A stretch of DNA of 64,000 nucleotides from Sphingobacteriales bacterium (GTDB lineage Bacteria > Bacteroidota > Bacteroidia > Chitinophagales > Chitinophagaceae): NCBI GenBank assembly GCA_016192105.1, contig JACPUV010000007.1, forward strand, positions 223,828 to 287,827, read 5' to 3'. Both the position numbers and the translations under genes were made by a program. Shown one piece after another: positions 17,974 through 26,806 of this stretch. Below the pieces are notes generated by a model, which saw nothing but the letters and a program-made list of their open reading frames with translations, had not been told where the DNA came from and made no database searches. Position 1 is the first letter of the stretch, and each line of letters opens with the position of its first letter.

Positions 17974-18333
17974 ATGAACTGGTATTTAACAAAAATGGTC
18001 TTTCGGATCATCTGCGGGGATGGAAACCATACCGCCCAGTTTGATGAACAACTCCGCCTGGTGACCGCCGGGAGCAGGGAAGAAGCCTTTCACAAAGCCC
18101 AGCTGATGGGCGTGAAGGAAGAAGAAATATTTTTTAACCAGCAGCTGCAACTGGTGCAATGGCAGTTTATCAGTGTCAGCGAACTGTACCAGCTGAACGA
18201 ACTGATCGATGGGGCCGAGCTGTACAGCCGGATCGAAGAAAAAGAGAATGCAGACAATTACCTGCACATTATTCAAAAAAAAGCGGAACAAATCCGGTTT
18301 GGCAATACGCTTGAAATGCTGAACCTGGCATAA
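17974..18333 (+). CDS. DUF4288 domain protein
   Basis: 119 residues, soluble, no signal peptide. WYLTKMVFRIICGDGNHTAQFDEQLRLVTAGSREEAFHKA matches the DUF4288 pattern (an N-terminal strand pair with GDG and QFDEQLRL, then a helix with KA). Function unknown. It sits between the LiaF-like gene (60 bp upstream) and the LytS-type kinase (4 bp downstream), so it is most likely in the same operon and may modulate that signalling pair. Confidence 0.75.
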   Translation: MNWYLTKMVFRIICGDGNHTAQFDEQLRLVTAGSREEAFHKAQLMGVKEEEIFFNQQLQLVQWQFISVSELYQLNELIDGAELYSRIEEKENADNYLHIIQKKAEQIRFGNTLEMLNLA

Positions 18334-18337
18334 TACC

Positions 18338-19375
18338 ATGGCCCAGTCCCCGTTAGCTGTCATAAAATTCAAGATCATCTTTATCGCCTGCTGGCTGATC
18401 ATTGCTGCAGACCATATTATGCTGCTGCATTATTTTGGCCTGTCCTGGTCTTCCGCAGCCGTGGATGCAGGGATCAGTAATGTACTGCTCTTATTAGCCT
18501 GCCTGCTGGTGATGATCGTACTGCGCTATTACCTGCCGCGGGGACAACAATATATCAATGTACTGGCGCTTTGCATCCTGCTCACCATCACATGGCTGCT
18601 GCTGAGCAAATGGATCCTGAACTGGCTGCTCGGGGACCAGGCCGGTTATACCGAACTTTTCCATCATTCCCTTTCCATCCGTTTCAGTCTCGCTTTCCTG
18701 CTCCTCGGTTTTATTACCATGGTCAGCATTCTCTGGTACAGCCAGCTTGAGCAGAAAGAGCAGGAGGAGCGGAAAAAAGATGCCGAGAAACTGGCACGGG
18801 AAGCGGAACTGTTCAAACTGCGGCAGCAATTGCAGCCGCATTTCCTGTTCAACAGTCTCAATTCCATCAATGCCCTGATCGGCAGCCGCCCGCAGGAGGC
18901 CCGGAAAATGGTGCAGCAGCTCTCCGATTTTTTACGGGGCACCATTAAAAAAGAAGAAACCCAATGGGTCAGCCTGGGGGAAGAACTGCAATACCTGCAA
19001 CTGTACCTGGATATTGAAAAAGTCCGTTTTGGCAACCGGCTCGCCACGCAGACCGGCATTGATGAAGCCGCCCTTGAACTGAAATTACCTGCGTTACTAT
19101 TGCAACCGATCGTGGAGAATGCGATCAAGTTCGGTCTTTATGATACCATTGGAGAAACCGTGATACAACTTTCCGCGACAAAAGAGGACCGGTACCTCGT
19201 CATTAAGGTCAGGAATCCCTTTGATCCCGAAACCTCTTCCCCCAGGCAGGGAACAGGTTTTGGACTGAAATCAGTACAGCGCCGGCTGTATCTTTTATTT
19301 GCCCGGAATGACCTGGTAACCACCGAAGCCGAAGAAAACATTTTTATTACGATGGTGCGGATCCCGCAATCATAA
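18338..19375 (+). CDS. LytS-family sensor histidine kinase
   Basis: 345 residues: four membrane segments (about 12-30, 45-62, 74-97, 116-134), a charged coiled coil (137-160), then the His_kinase domain with QLQPHFLFNSLNSINAL (phospho-acceptor His168) and a short ATPase domain with LLLQPIVENAIKFGL and GTGFGLKSVQRRL. No periplasmic sensing domain is present, typical of LytS/YehU kinases that sense within or near the membrane. It overlaps the end region of the DUF4288 gene closely and precedes its cognate LytTR regulator by 32 bp. Confidence 0.93.
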   Translation: MAQSPLAVIKFKIIFIACWLIIAADHIMLLHYFGLSWSSAAVDAGISNVLLLLACLLVMIVLRYYLPRGQQYINVLALCILLTITWLLLSKWILNWLLGDQAGYTELFHHSLSIRFSLAFLLLGFITMVSILWYSQLEQKEQEERKKDAEKLAREAELFKLRQQLQPHFLFNSLNSINALIGSRPQEARKMVQQLSDFLRGTIKKEETQWVSLGEELQYLQLYLDIEKVRFGNRLATQTGIDEAALELKLPALLLQPIVENAIKFGLYDTIGETVIQLSATKEDRYLVIKVRNPFDPETSSPRQGTGFGLKSVQRRLYLLFARNDLVTTEAEENIFITMVRIPQS

Positions 19376-19407
19376 TCAATAACCCCGCGGAGTAAAAGAA
19401 AAACAAA

Positions 19408-20148
19408 ATGAGTAAAGTAATTATTATTGACGATGAGCCCCTGGCCCGGAGCGTGGTCCGGGAATACCTGCAGCAGCATCCCAAGCTGGAGATATTACAG
19501 GAATGTGGTGACGGGTTTGAAGGCCTGAAAGCCATTCAGCAGCACCAGCCCGACCTGGTCTTTCTCGATATCCAGATGCCCAAGATCACAGGGTTCGAAA
19601 TGCTGGAACTGCTGGATCAGCCCCCCGCCGTGATCTTTACCACGGCTTTTGACGAATTCGCCATCAAGGCCTTTGAAGCCCATGCCGTAGATTACCTGCT
19701 GAAGCCTTTTAACCAGGAACGGTTTGACAAAGCCATTGCCAAATGGGTGGATACCCGGTCCTCCGCGCCGGAAAAAAACACGCTCGAATTATTAGAATCC
19801 GCCTCGCTTTCGCCTTCCCAGCGGCAGCGCATCGTGGTAAGGAACGGAAGCAAGATCAAGATCATTTCCGCGCAGGATGTCTGGTTCCTCGAAGCCGCGG
19901 ATGATTATGTAAAGATCCATACCCAGGAAGGCTATTTCCTGAAGAATAAGACCATGACCCATTTTGAACGCTCCCTCGATGAACAGCAATTTGTCCGCTC
20001 CCATCGTTCCTATATCGTGAATGTGCAGCAGATCACCCGGATCGATCCGTATGAAAAAGATAACCATGTAGCCGTGCTCCGCTCCGGCGCCAAGGTGCCG
20101 GTGAGCCGTTCGGGGTATGCCAAACTGAAGGAGGTGCTGGGTTTGTAA
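19408..20148 (+). CDS. LytTR-family response regulator
   Basis: 246 residues: a receiver domain (1-120) with the acidic pair Asp8/Asp9, phospho-acceptor Asp54 (FLDIQMP) and Lys in DYLLKPF, then a LytTR DNA-binding domain (about 145-246) with IVVRNGSKIKII, WFLEAADDYVKIHT and FVRSHRSYIVN. It should bind paired imperfect repeats in promoters when phosphorylated by the kinase encoded just upstream. Target sites cannot be predicted reliably. A heptad repeat (ATTGAAC words) begins at its stop codon. Confidence 0.94.
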   Translation: MSKVIIIDDEPLARSVVREYLQQHPKLEILQECGDGFEGLKAIQQHQPDLVFLDIQMPKITGFEMLELLDQPPAVIFTTAFDEFAIKAFEAHAVDYLLKPFNQERFDKAIAKWVDTRSSAPEKNTLELLESASLSPSQRQRIVVRNGSKIKIISAQDVWFLEAADDYVKIHTQEGYFLKNKTMTHFERSLDEQQFVRSHRSYIVNVQQITRIDPYEKDNHVAVLRSGAKVPVSRSGYAKLKEVLGL

Positions 20149-20273
20149 TTGAACATTGAAAATTGAGCATTGAACATTGAGTCTTCAGCCCCTTTGACTG
20201 GTTGCGAAGCTGATAGATTGACAGGGCCTCCCAATGAACATTGAAAATTGAACATTGAGCCTTGAGCATCGAA
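20148..20273. repeat. Direct heptad-repeat pair (ATTGAAC words)
   Basis: ATTGAAC-ATTGAAA-ATTGAGC-ATTGAAC-ATTGAG (20148-20181) and, after a core of about 50 bp, the same words in the same orientation (20233-20273). The first repeat overlaps the stop codon of the LytTR gene. Confidence 0.7.
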
Positions 20274-20312
20274 TAGAGTAATCCAGTCGCCTGACTAAAA
20301 CAACCCGGTATT

Positions 20313-21851
20313 TCAGCCGAATGATTCGGATCTCAGCACTTTTACCGTTTCGTCATAGAAATATTTAACCCGGTCAAAGCTGGAAGCTATACAAACCAGG
20401 CCGAGCTTGCCGTATTGGGAAAGCGCCCCGATCAGGTGAAAAACCACCCCCTCTTCCCGGGTGGCATCATAATGCAGCCCATTGAGCATGGCGATATCCA
20501 TCAGGTCTTCGGGGATCAGCCCTTTGAACTGGTCATGCTGCAGATTATCCGTAAACAGATAACACTTCTCATTCCCGTCAGGCAATACAAATTTCCCGGT
20601 ATCGGGGTTATAGTCCCCGTCGGTCAGGAACTGGAGCATGATATAAGGATGCGTGGTGCCTCCCTTGCGAAGATTGATCTCAATGGCATAGTGCTTCCAA
20701 ATTCCGTTTTCCTTTACAGATACAAAATCTACCCCGAACCTCCCCAGCACCCCCTTGTTTAACATGGCTTCCGAAACCTTCCTTCCTAATAAGCCAAGCT
20801 CCACCGCATATTCCGGGTCAGCCGGGAAAGTACCCCCGAGAAAAACCTGCCCGTCGGGCCCACTCATCAGTTGGTCATGTGTGGAAATAATATCAATCTC
20901 TCCCAGGGGATTGATCCGGCACTGAACAGAGGGAGAGGCTTTTTTCGGAGCATCAATATAGGCTTCCGCAATCCCTCCCATAGCGGCGAACCTGGCCATG
21001 TACTGATCATAGGAAAGACCGCCGGCAATAATCACCAGTCCTGCCGGTAATTGTGCTTTTATCTGTGCCTCCACCGGTTCATCCCGGTTGATAAACGCAA
21101 AGGAGAAAATCGCATTGCCTTCCCCGCTGAAAGCATCGTTCATTTTGATCACGGCTTTTTTTAACTCCGGATCCGCAACATATAGTTTAGCCAGCGCCTG
21201 TACAATATCCTGTTCCCCCTTCAGCTGTTCAAACCCCGGCGGCATATCCACCCCGCATTCGCGGAAAATCGCACGGCTCCCCGATTTGGATCCCCAATAT
21301 GCCAGATCCGGGTCGCATCCATAAATGGGCAGGCCCAGCCGGAGTGCCAGCTTACGCTCATGGCCGGTTACATTAAAACAGGCCAGGTGGGCCAGGTGCC
21401 CGTGAGGGATGGCCTTTTGAATCCGCCGGAGCAGGCGGGGCCGGTTCAGTATCTTCTCGGAAAGTGAAAGTGAAGACGCATCCTGGCAGCTGAAAAAATG
21501 CATCCGCTGACGGGCATGATCACCCGTAATTCCGGGCAACAGGTGCAGGTAATAATCAATGATCACAGGGTCGATGGGGGTACTGGTGATATAGATAACA
21601 TGGGTGCGGGGCATCCGCAACAGGAGCAGGAGACAAAGCAGCCGTTCCTCGTAATGAACAATTCCCTGTACTTTGGAGAGAATCTCCGGATCCAGGGTCA
21701 GGCTGGGTACGACAACAATGGCTTTTGCCGCTCTTTTATCATGGAAGAAATCGCGGTACTGTTGCACAAAATTTTCCTGCAGCCTGTAAAAGACCTCCTT
21801 TTCAGACAATACCCCTCCTCTGAACAGTTTTACCTGGTTGTCCCTGGTCAA
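20313..21851 (-). CDS. ATP-grasp protein related to peptide ligase PGM1
   Basis: 512 residues, cytoplasmic. The central and C-terminal part (about 175-500) reads as an ATP-grasp fold: GSKSGSRAIFRECGVDMPPG, AVIKMNDAFSGEGN (nucleotide-binding lysine and glycine loop), EAYIDAPKKASPSVQCRI, GRFGVDFVSV, and the metal-binding segment YAIEINLRKGGTTHP. The N-terminal part (VVVPSLTLDPEILSKVQGI...HYEERLLCLLLLLRMP...YITSTPIDP) is the domain found in PGM1-related ligases, where PGM1 makes peptide bonds in pheganomycin. The natural substrate here is unknown. It stands alone, opposite in direction to the LytTR operon and 63 bp from anmK on the same strand. Confidence 0.65.
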   Translation of the reverse strand: MTRDNQVKLFRGGVLSEKEVFYRLQENFVQQYRDFFHDKRAAKAIVVVPSLTLDPEILSKVQGIVHYEERLLCLLLLLRMPRTHVIYITSTPIDPVIIDYYLHLLPGITGDHARQRMHFFSCQDASSLSLSEKILNRPRLLRRIQKAIPHGHLAHLACFNVTGHERKLALRLGLPIYGCDPDLAYWGSKSGSRAIFRECGVDMPPGFEQLKGEQDIVQALAKLYVADPELKKAVIKMNDAFSGEGNAIFSFAFINRDEPVEAQIKAQLPAGLVIIAGGLSYDQYMARFAAMGGIAEAYIDAPKKASPSVQCRINPLGEIDIISTHDQLMSGPDGQVFLGGTFPADPEYAVELGLLGRKVSEAMLNKGVLGRFGVDFVSVKENGIWKHYAIEINLRKGGTTHPYIMLQFLTDGDYNPDTGKFVLPDGNEKCYLFTDNLQHDQFKGLIPEDLMDIAMLNGLHYDATREEGVVFHLIGALSQYGKLGLVCIASSFDRVKYFYDETVKVLRSESFG

Positions 21852-21914
21852 TGGCTAACCCGTTTAGCGGATTCCTAATCTACTATTATCTGGAAGAAAA
21901 TACCCTGATATAAA

Positions 21915-23003
21915 TCAGGCTTCCTGGCCGGTCCAAAGGGCCCCACCGATACCCTGGCGGGCAGCTCCCGTAACTGAGGAAAGAGTATTGTATTCCTGTC
22001 TCCAGCGCAGCACTCCTAAAAAGGCCATGATGAGCGCTTCTTTATAATTCACCAGCCTGGAATCGGGGAGCACAGTGCTGATCCCCTTTTGGCTAAGATG
22101 ACTATCAAGCCGTTGCAGCAGGTAGCGGTTAAATGCCCCGCCGCCGGTAACCAGTAAACGGGCATTTTTTTTCGGGGACGGGAGGGCTGTTACGGCCTGG
22201 CTGACCTGTTCTGCAATATGTTCCGTATAAGTACAAAGGGCATCAGCCGGGCTGAGTCCAGCTTCCCGGATAAGCGGGTAAATAATTTCCGTTCCGAATT
22301 CATTGGCGAGGGATTTGGGCCAGGGCTTTCGGTAATAGTCCGCCCCGTTTAATTTTCCGAGCAACGCATCCTCTATCTTTCCGGATGCGGCTAATTGTCC
22401 TCCCTCATCCATTTCCCGGCCGGCATCTGCTGCCAGCATATTAAGAACCCGGTTGGCCGGGCATACATCGAAAGCAATATAATGGTCCGCATTCAATGAA
22501 ATATTGGCAATACCCCCGATATTCAGGAAATAATCATACTCGCCCAGCAGCATTTTTTCACCTACCGGGACAATGGGCGCTCCCTGTCCGCCAAGAGCGA
22601 TATCCAGGGCCCGGAAATCCGATACTACCGGCAATTGGGTTTCCGCCGCAATGGCTGCGCCTTCCCCCAACTGGGCGGTCATTCCCTGTGCCGGAAGATG
22701 AAAAGCTGTATGTCCGTGAGAGGCGATCACGGCCACTTTATACTGCAGGCCGTGTTGTTCAATAAACGCGTTCACCCGCCGCCCTGTATAATGCCCGTAT
22801 TCGGCATGAAGTAACAAATAGTCCTTTGCAGAAAGGCCCGTAGCGGTTTTCAGCCGCTCCTGCCATTCTTTGCTGTAAGGGCTGCATTCCGCTTCAAGGA
22901 TCTCATACGACCAGTGGCCCCCCTGTTCCTGGAATTCCACAAAGGCGATATCCAGCCCGTCGAGGGAGCTGCCGCTCATTAAACCGATAGCGCTGTAAAC
23001 CAT
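21915..23003 (-). CDS. anmK: Anhydro-N-acetylmuramic acid kinase
   Basis: Recycles cell-wall sugar: opens the 1,6-anhydro ring of anhMurNAc and phosphorylates it with ATP to MurNAc-6-phosphate. The 362-residue protein shows the diagnostic start GLMSGSSLDGLDIAFVEF (about 7-24), ASHGHTAFHLP, QLGEGAAIA, DFRALDIALGGQGAPIVP, NIGGIANIS, FDVCPANRVLNMLA and LLVTGGGAFN. Length is standard. Divergent from upp with a 153-bp intergenic region. No murQ is seen nearby. Confidence 0.95.
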   Translation of the reverse strand: MVYSAIGLMSGSSLDGLDIAFVEFQEQGGHWSYEILEAECSPYSKEWQERLKTATGLSAKDYLLLHAEYGHYTGRRVNAFIEQHGLQYKVAVIASHGHTAFHLPAQGMTAQLGEGAAIAAETQLPVVSDFRALDIALGGQGAPIVPVGEKMLLGEYDYFLNIGGIANISLNADHYIAFDVCPANRVLNMLAADAGREMDEGGQLAASGKIEDALLGKLNGADYYRKPWPKSLANEFGTEIIYPLIREAGLSPADALCTYTEHIAEQVSQAVTALPSPKKNARLLVTGGGAFNRYLLQRLDSHLSQKGISTVLPDSRLVNYKEALIMAFLGVLRWRQEYNTLSSVTGAARQGIGGALWTGQEA

Positions 23004-23019
23004 GAAAGCATTTTTAGTT

Positions 23020-23027
23020 TAGTTTTG
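23020..23027 (+). promoter_or_regulatory. -7 box TAGTTTTG before upp
   Basis: TAGTTTTG fits TAnnTTTG on the + strand, 130 bp upstream of the upp start chosen here. It implies a leader of about 120 nt, or else a longer N-terminus starting at the ATG at 23037. Confidence 0.35.
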
Positions 23028-23156
23028 CGAAAGTAAATGATCCTGTTGCTTTACGGCATGACTTTATCATTCATCCGTCCGGCAGGGAGAAGAATTATAA
23101 ATAACGACCCCGACGGGTTACAAAATGCCGCCCCGGGGTTACCAAAACAGGACCAC

Positions 23157-23807
23157 ATGATCGTTAATCTCAGTCAGCAACATTCGCTAATTAGTAACTG
23201 GGTCGGTGAATTAAGGGATACACAGATACAAACCGACCGGATGCGTTTTCGCCGCAACCTGGAACGGATCGGGGAAATCGCCGCTTATGAAATCAGCAAG
23301 CTGTTGCCGGATATGGAAAAAGAAGTCCAGACCCCCCTTGGCACAGCCATCCACCGGGTGCTGAAAGAATACCCTGTACTGGCAACGATCCTTCGGGCGG
23401 GACTGCCGCTTCACCAGGGACTGCTGAATTATTTTGACAAATCGGACAATGCATTTATTTCAGCTTACCGCAAACATCACCCCGACGGAAGTTTTGAGAT
23501 CAGCCTGGAATATATGTCCTGCCCCGAACTGGAAGACCGGATCATTATTATATCCGATCCCATGCTGGCCACGGGTTCTTCCCTCGTAAAAACCATCCGG
23601 TTTTTAAAAGCCGAAGGACAACCCCGCGAAATTCATATTGTGGCAGCCATCGCCTGTACGGTTGGTATAGAATATGTGAGAAGGGAAGAACCGGGTGTCA
23701 GAATCTGGTGCGGGGATATCGACGATGAGCTCACGGCAAAAGGATATATTGTTCCGGGTCTTGGAGATGCCGGCGACCTGGCTTACGGGCCTAAAATGCA
23801 GATGTAA
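23157..23807 (+). CDS. upp: Uracil phosphoribosyltransferase
   Basis: Converts uracil and PRPP to UMP (pyrimidine salvage). 216 residues from ATG 23157, the usual size; an in-frame ATG at 23037 would add 40 residues with no family match. Visible motifs: TQIQTDRMRFRRNLERIG, the flexible loop region LRAGLPLHQGLL, the PRPP-binding motif ISDPMLATGSS (about 132-142), and the C-terminal uracil-binding segment GLGDAGDLAYG. Monocistronic by spacing and divergent from anmK. Confidence 0.94.
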   Translation: MIVNLSQQHSLISNWVGELRDTQIQTDRMRFRRNLERIGEIAAYEISKLLPDMEKEVQTPLGTAIHRVLKEYPVLATILRAGLPLHQGLLNYFDKSDNAFISAYRKHHPDGSFEISLEYMSCPELEDRIIIISDPMLATGSSLVKTIRFLKAEGQPREIHIVAAIACTVGIEYVRREEPGVRIWCGDIDDELTAKGYIVPGLGDAGDLAYGPKMQM

Positions 23808-24075
23808 CCGGGTCAAAAAAACAGCCATAGGGTTCAGTCAGCCAGTTACTTAGCTAAAAAAAGATAACGGACTGACGGATTCCCGGAAAATTAAGGCCAG
23901 GCAGCATTAATTCTATTTCCCAGGTCTTTAAAAAGTTGTATTTTACCGGTTCGGACCGGACGGCATTAATTAACGAGCCAGGGCAATCCTTTGAAAAAAA
24001 ATTACGTTTAGAGATGTATAACGGCTTATCCCGTTTTATCCTGCCTGAAAACGACGAAAAAACTTATTTGCTGAG

Positions 24076-25089
24076 ATGAAAAAAAAATTTTCTACCCTCC
24101 TGTTTTGTGTGGCGCTGGCAGCTGTGTCAAAGGCGCAGGATCCCAACTTCTCCCAATTCTTCGCCTCTCCGCTTACACTGAACCCGGCTTTAACCGGTAA
24201 GTTCGACGGTGATTTTCGCGTGGCAGGCAACTACCGCAATCAATGGCCCACGATCAATAATGCCTTTGTTACAAAAACAGTTTCCGTGGATTTCGGTATT
24301 ATGAAGAACCGGCTCTCTGAACTGGACCAGATGGGTGTCGGCATCCTGGGTGTCACCGACCGGGCAGGGGATGGCGTACTGGTAACCAATTATGCCGGCG
24401 GCTCATTCGCTTTCCATAAAGGACTTGATGAAGACGGATTTCACCAGATCGGGGCCGGTTTCCAGGGAGTCTATATCAACAAACGGCTTGATATTACCAA
24501 AGTACAGTTTGCCGACCAGCTGACCCCGCTGGGTTTTACCGGTGTCACCAGCGAGATTTTCCTGAACAACCAGCTTAACCTGAGCTATTTCGATTTGAAT
24601 GCAGGGGTATTGTATAACGGCAGCACCAACGGGTATAATAATTTCTATATCGGCGCCTCCATGTACCATATCAACCGCCCCAAGGAAAGTTTCCAGGGTG
24701 GTAATTATATCCTGAATACAAGGACCACAATACAGGCCGGCGGTAAGATTCCCGTGGGCTCCTATAATTACCTGCACCTGGCAGCCAATCACAGCATACA
24801 GGCCAAAGCGTATAATACCGTGGTGGGTGGCGCCTTCTCTTACAATGTAAACAACAATGAAAACGATCCGGTAAATATCTATCTCGGCGCCTGGTACCGT
24901 TTAAAAGACGCGGCCATTCCCTATGTAGGACTTGAATTTAAAGGACTGCAGATCGGCGTTTCTTATGACGCCAATACTTCCAGCCTGAAACCTGCTTCAA
25001 ATACCAGGGGCGGCATGGAAATATCCCTGATCTACATCAAAAAACATTCAGACCCGAATGCGAAGAAGCTGAACTGCCCGAGATTCTGA
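24076..25089 (+). CDS. PorP/SprF family type IX secretion membrane protein
   Basis: 337 residues with a signal peptide (MKKKFSTLLFCVALAAVSKAQ) and the family start DPNFSQFFASPLTLNPALTGKFDGDFRVAGNYRNQWP, followed by alternating beta strands of a predicted outer-membrane barrel. In Flavobacterium, SprF-type proteins help secrete and anchor the partner encoded next to them (usually a SprB-like giant adhesin). No such partner is adjacent here; the neighbours are a heptad-repeat region and an SLC13 transporter, so this is an orphan member. Several orphan copies per genome are common in the phylum. Confidence 0.9.
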   Translation: MKKKFSTLLFCVALAAVSKAQDPNFSQFFASPLTLNPALTGKFDGDFRVAGNYRNQWPTINNAFVTKTVSVDFGIMKNRLSELDQMGVGILGVTDRAGDGVLVTNYAGGSFAFHKGLDEDGFHQIGAGFQGVYINKRLDITKVQFADQLTPLGFTGVTSEIFLNNQLNLSYFDLNAGVLYNGSTNGYNNFYIGASMYHINRPKESFQGGNYILNTRTTIQAGGKIPVGSYNYLHLAANHSIQAKAYNTVVGGAFSYNVNNNENDPVNIYLGAWYRLKDAAIPYVGLEFKGLQIGVSYDANTSSLKPASNTRGGMEISLIYIKKHSDPNAKKLNCPRF

Positions 25090-25099
25090 GAGAGCAGGT

Positions 25100-25275
25100 G
25101 TTAGCTGTTAGCTGTTAGCTGTTCGTTGTTAGGGAGCAGCCGGGGGTGCCTGTTGTCGGCTGTCGGCTGTCAGGTGTCAGGAAACAGCCCATCCTGAAGT
25201 CCTGTATCTATAATAACCAAGTGTTCCTCGTTTTACGTAATCTTTCTCGTACCTCGTAGCTCGCACCTCGTACCT
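25100..25275. repeat. Three successive heptad-repeat words
   Basis: GTTAGCT three times then GTTCGTT-GTTAG (25100-25132); TGTCGGC-TGTCGGC-TGTCAGG-TGTCAGG (25154-25181); and CGTACCT-CGTAGCT-CGCACCT-CGTACCT (25248-25275). All have a 7-bp period but different words. They fill the gap between the convergent PorP/SprF and SLC13 genes. Confidence 0.75.
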
Positions 25276-25280
25276 TCTCC

Positions 25281-26738
25281 CTAGTTTTTCATCAGCAACG
25301 GCAACAAATACCAGCTGAACAATGTGATCAGCAGCAGGGCCACGAGGTTCATCACCAGGCCGGCTTTCAGCATCTGTTTTAATTTGATATGCCCGCTGGC
25401 AAAAACAATCGCGTTCGGCGGTGTGCCCATCGGCAGCATACTGGCACAACTGGCCGCCAGGGTCATCGGGATACCCAGCAACAAGGGGTTTATTCCCACT
25501 GAATCCGCCAGGGAACAAACCACCGGTGAAAAAACGATCACCTGGGCAACATTGCTCATCACTTCACTGATAAATATTGACAGCAGGGTGACCAGGAATA
25601 CCAGCAGGATACCGCCGCCTGCATACTGTCCCAGCCAGCTGCCCAGTTGAGAGATAAGCCCGGCTTTCTCAAGCGCATCCGCCATAGCAATACCACCCCC
25701 AAACAATAAAAGGATGCCCCAGGCTAATTCCTTTGTATCACTCCATTCGAGGAGGCTTTCCGCATTATCTTTCACGTCCCGCGCCCTTTTCTCCCCGGCC
25801 GGGCAAATAAACAAAGACACTCCGCCCATAATGGCAATCATATTATCATCCAGTTTAAAAAAAGGCTGACTGGCATTGATCAGGTCCTTAAATATCCATA
25901 ACAGGGCAGTTGCCCCGAAAATAAGCAGCACTCTTTTCTCCGGCCCGCTGAGTTTTCCCAATAAGGCGATTTCCCCGTGTATATGTTTCCGGGCCGCTTC
26001 ACTGGAACGGATATGATTGGGAAAGAGGACCCGTGTGGATACAAAATAAAGGGCCATCATCAGGATAAATGCCAGTGGGGTGCAGAGCAGCATCCAGTCA
26101 ACAAAGTCAATATTGATATTATACTTTTTTTCAAAATACCCGACAAACTGTACATTGGGCGGTGTACCGATGATCGTGGAAATCCCTCCAAAATTGGAAG
26201 CCCAGGCAATGGCCAGCATCAGGGAAAGATTGAAATAAGCATAATTCCCGCCTTCCTGGTTTTCCTTCATAACATGGATCACCGAGAGGGCAATGGGAAA
26301 CATCATCATGGTGGTGGCCGTATTGCTCAGCCACATACTGAGAAACCCGGTCGCGAGAATAAATCCCAGTACGATCCGGTTGCCGCTGGTGCCCGTGGCT
26401 TTTACAATATTCAGGGCAATACGACGGTGCAGGTTCCATTTTTCAATCGCCATCCCTAACATAAAGCCACCCATAAATAAAAAGATCACTTCATTCCCAT
26501 AGGCGGCGGCAGTTGATTTTATCGTATTTATTTTCAATAAAGGAAATAAAATGAGCGGTATCAATGCCACTACCGGCATTGGCAAAGCCTCGGAGACCCA
26601 CCAGGTAATCATCAGGCCGGAAACTGCCAGCACCCGGGCGGCTGTTTCGGGTACATGAAAGGGGTTAATAAAATAAAGGAAACCGGCAACCAGGAGTCCC
26701 GCCAGCAGGGAGATCAGTTTCAGTTGGCTCTTTGACAA
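25281..26738 (-). CDS. SLC13/DASS family sodium:dicarboxylate-type transporter
   Basis: 485-residue inner-membrane protein with about a dozen hydrophobic segments. It shows the DASS pattern: WWVSEALPMPVVALIPLILFPLL near the N-terminus, FLSMWLSNTATTMMMFPIA (first SNT motif), ASNFGGISTIIGTPPN, the second SNV motif EVMSNVAQVIVFSPV, and LAASCASMLPMGTPPNAIVFASG. The two SN[TV] motifs bind Na+ and carboxylate. Likely imports di- or tricarboxylates or sulfate with Na+, or exchanges them; the substrate cannot be read from sequence. Confidence 0.92.
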   Translation of the reverse strand: MSKSQLKLISLLAGLLVAGFLYFINPFHVPETAARVLAVSGLMITWWVSEALPMPVVALIPLILFPLLKINTIKSTAAAYGNEVIFLFMGGFMLGMAIEKWNLHRRIALNIVKATGTSGNRIVLGFILATGFLSMWLSNTATTMMMFPIALSVIHVMKENQEGGNYAYFNLSLMLAIAWASNFGGISTIIGTPPNVQFVGYFEKKYNINIDFVDWMLLCTPLAFILMMALYFVSTRVLFPNHIRSSEAARKHIHGEIALLGKLSGPEKRVLLIFGATALLWIFKDLINASQPFFKLDDNMIAIMGGVSLFICPAGEKRARDVKDNAESLLEWSDTKELAWGILLLFGGGIAMADALEKAGLISQLGSWLGQYAGGGILLVFLVTLLSIFISEVMSNVAQVIVFSPVVCSLADSVGINPLLLGIPMTLAASCASMLPMGTPPNAIVFASGHIKLKQMLKAGLVMNLVALLLITLFSWYLLPLLMKN

Positions 26739-26806
26739 CGAATAAATTTTGGAATTAAGGTACAGTCATTTGTTCAAATACCGGCCAGTTCTGTTTCTGA
26801 ATCCGC

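Noticed and set aside
23037..23156. 40-residue N-terminal extension of upp
   Set aside because: Not found in the family, though the TAGTTTTG box at 23020 leaves a small chance.
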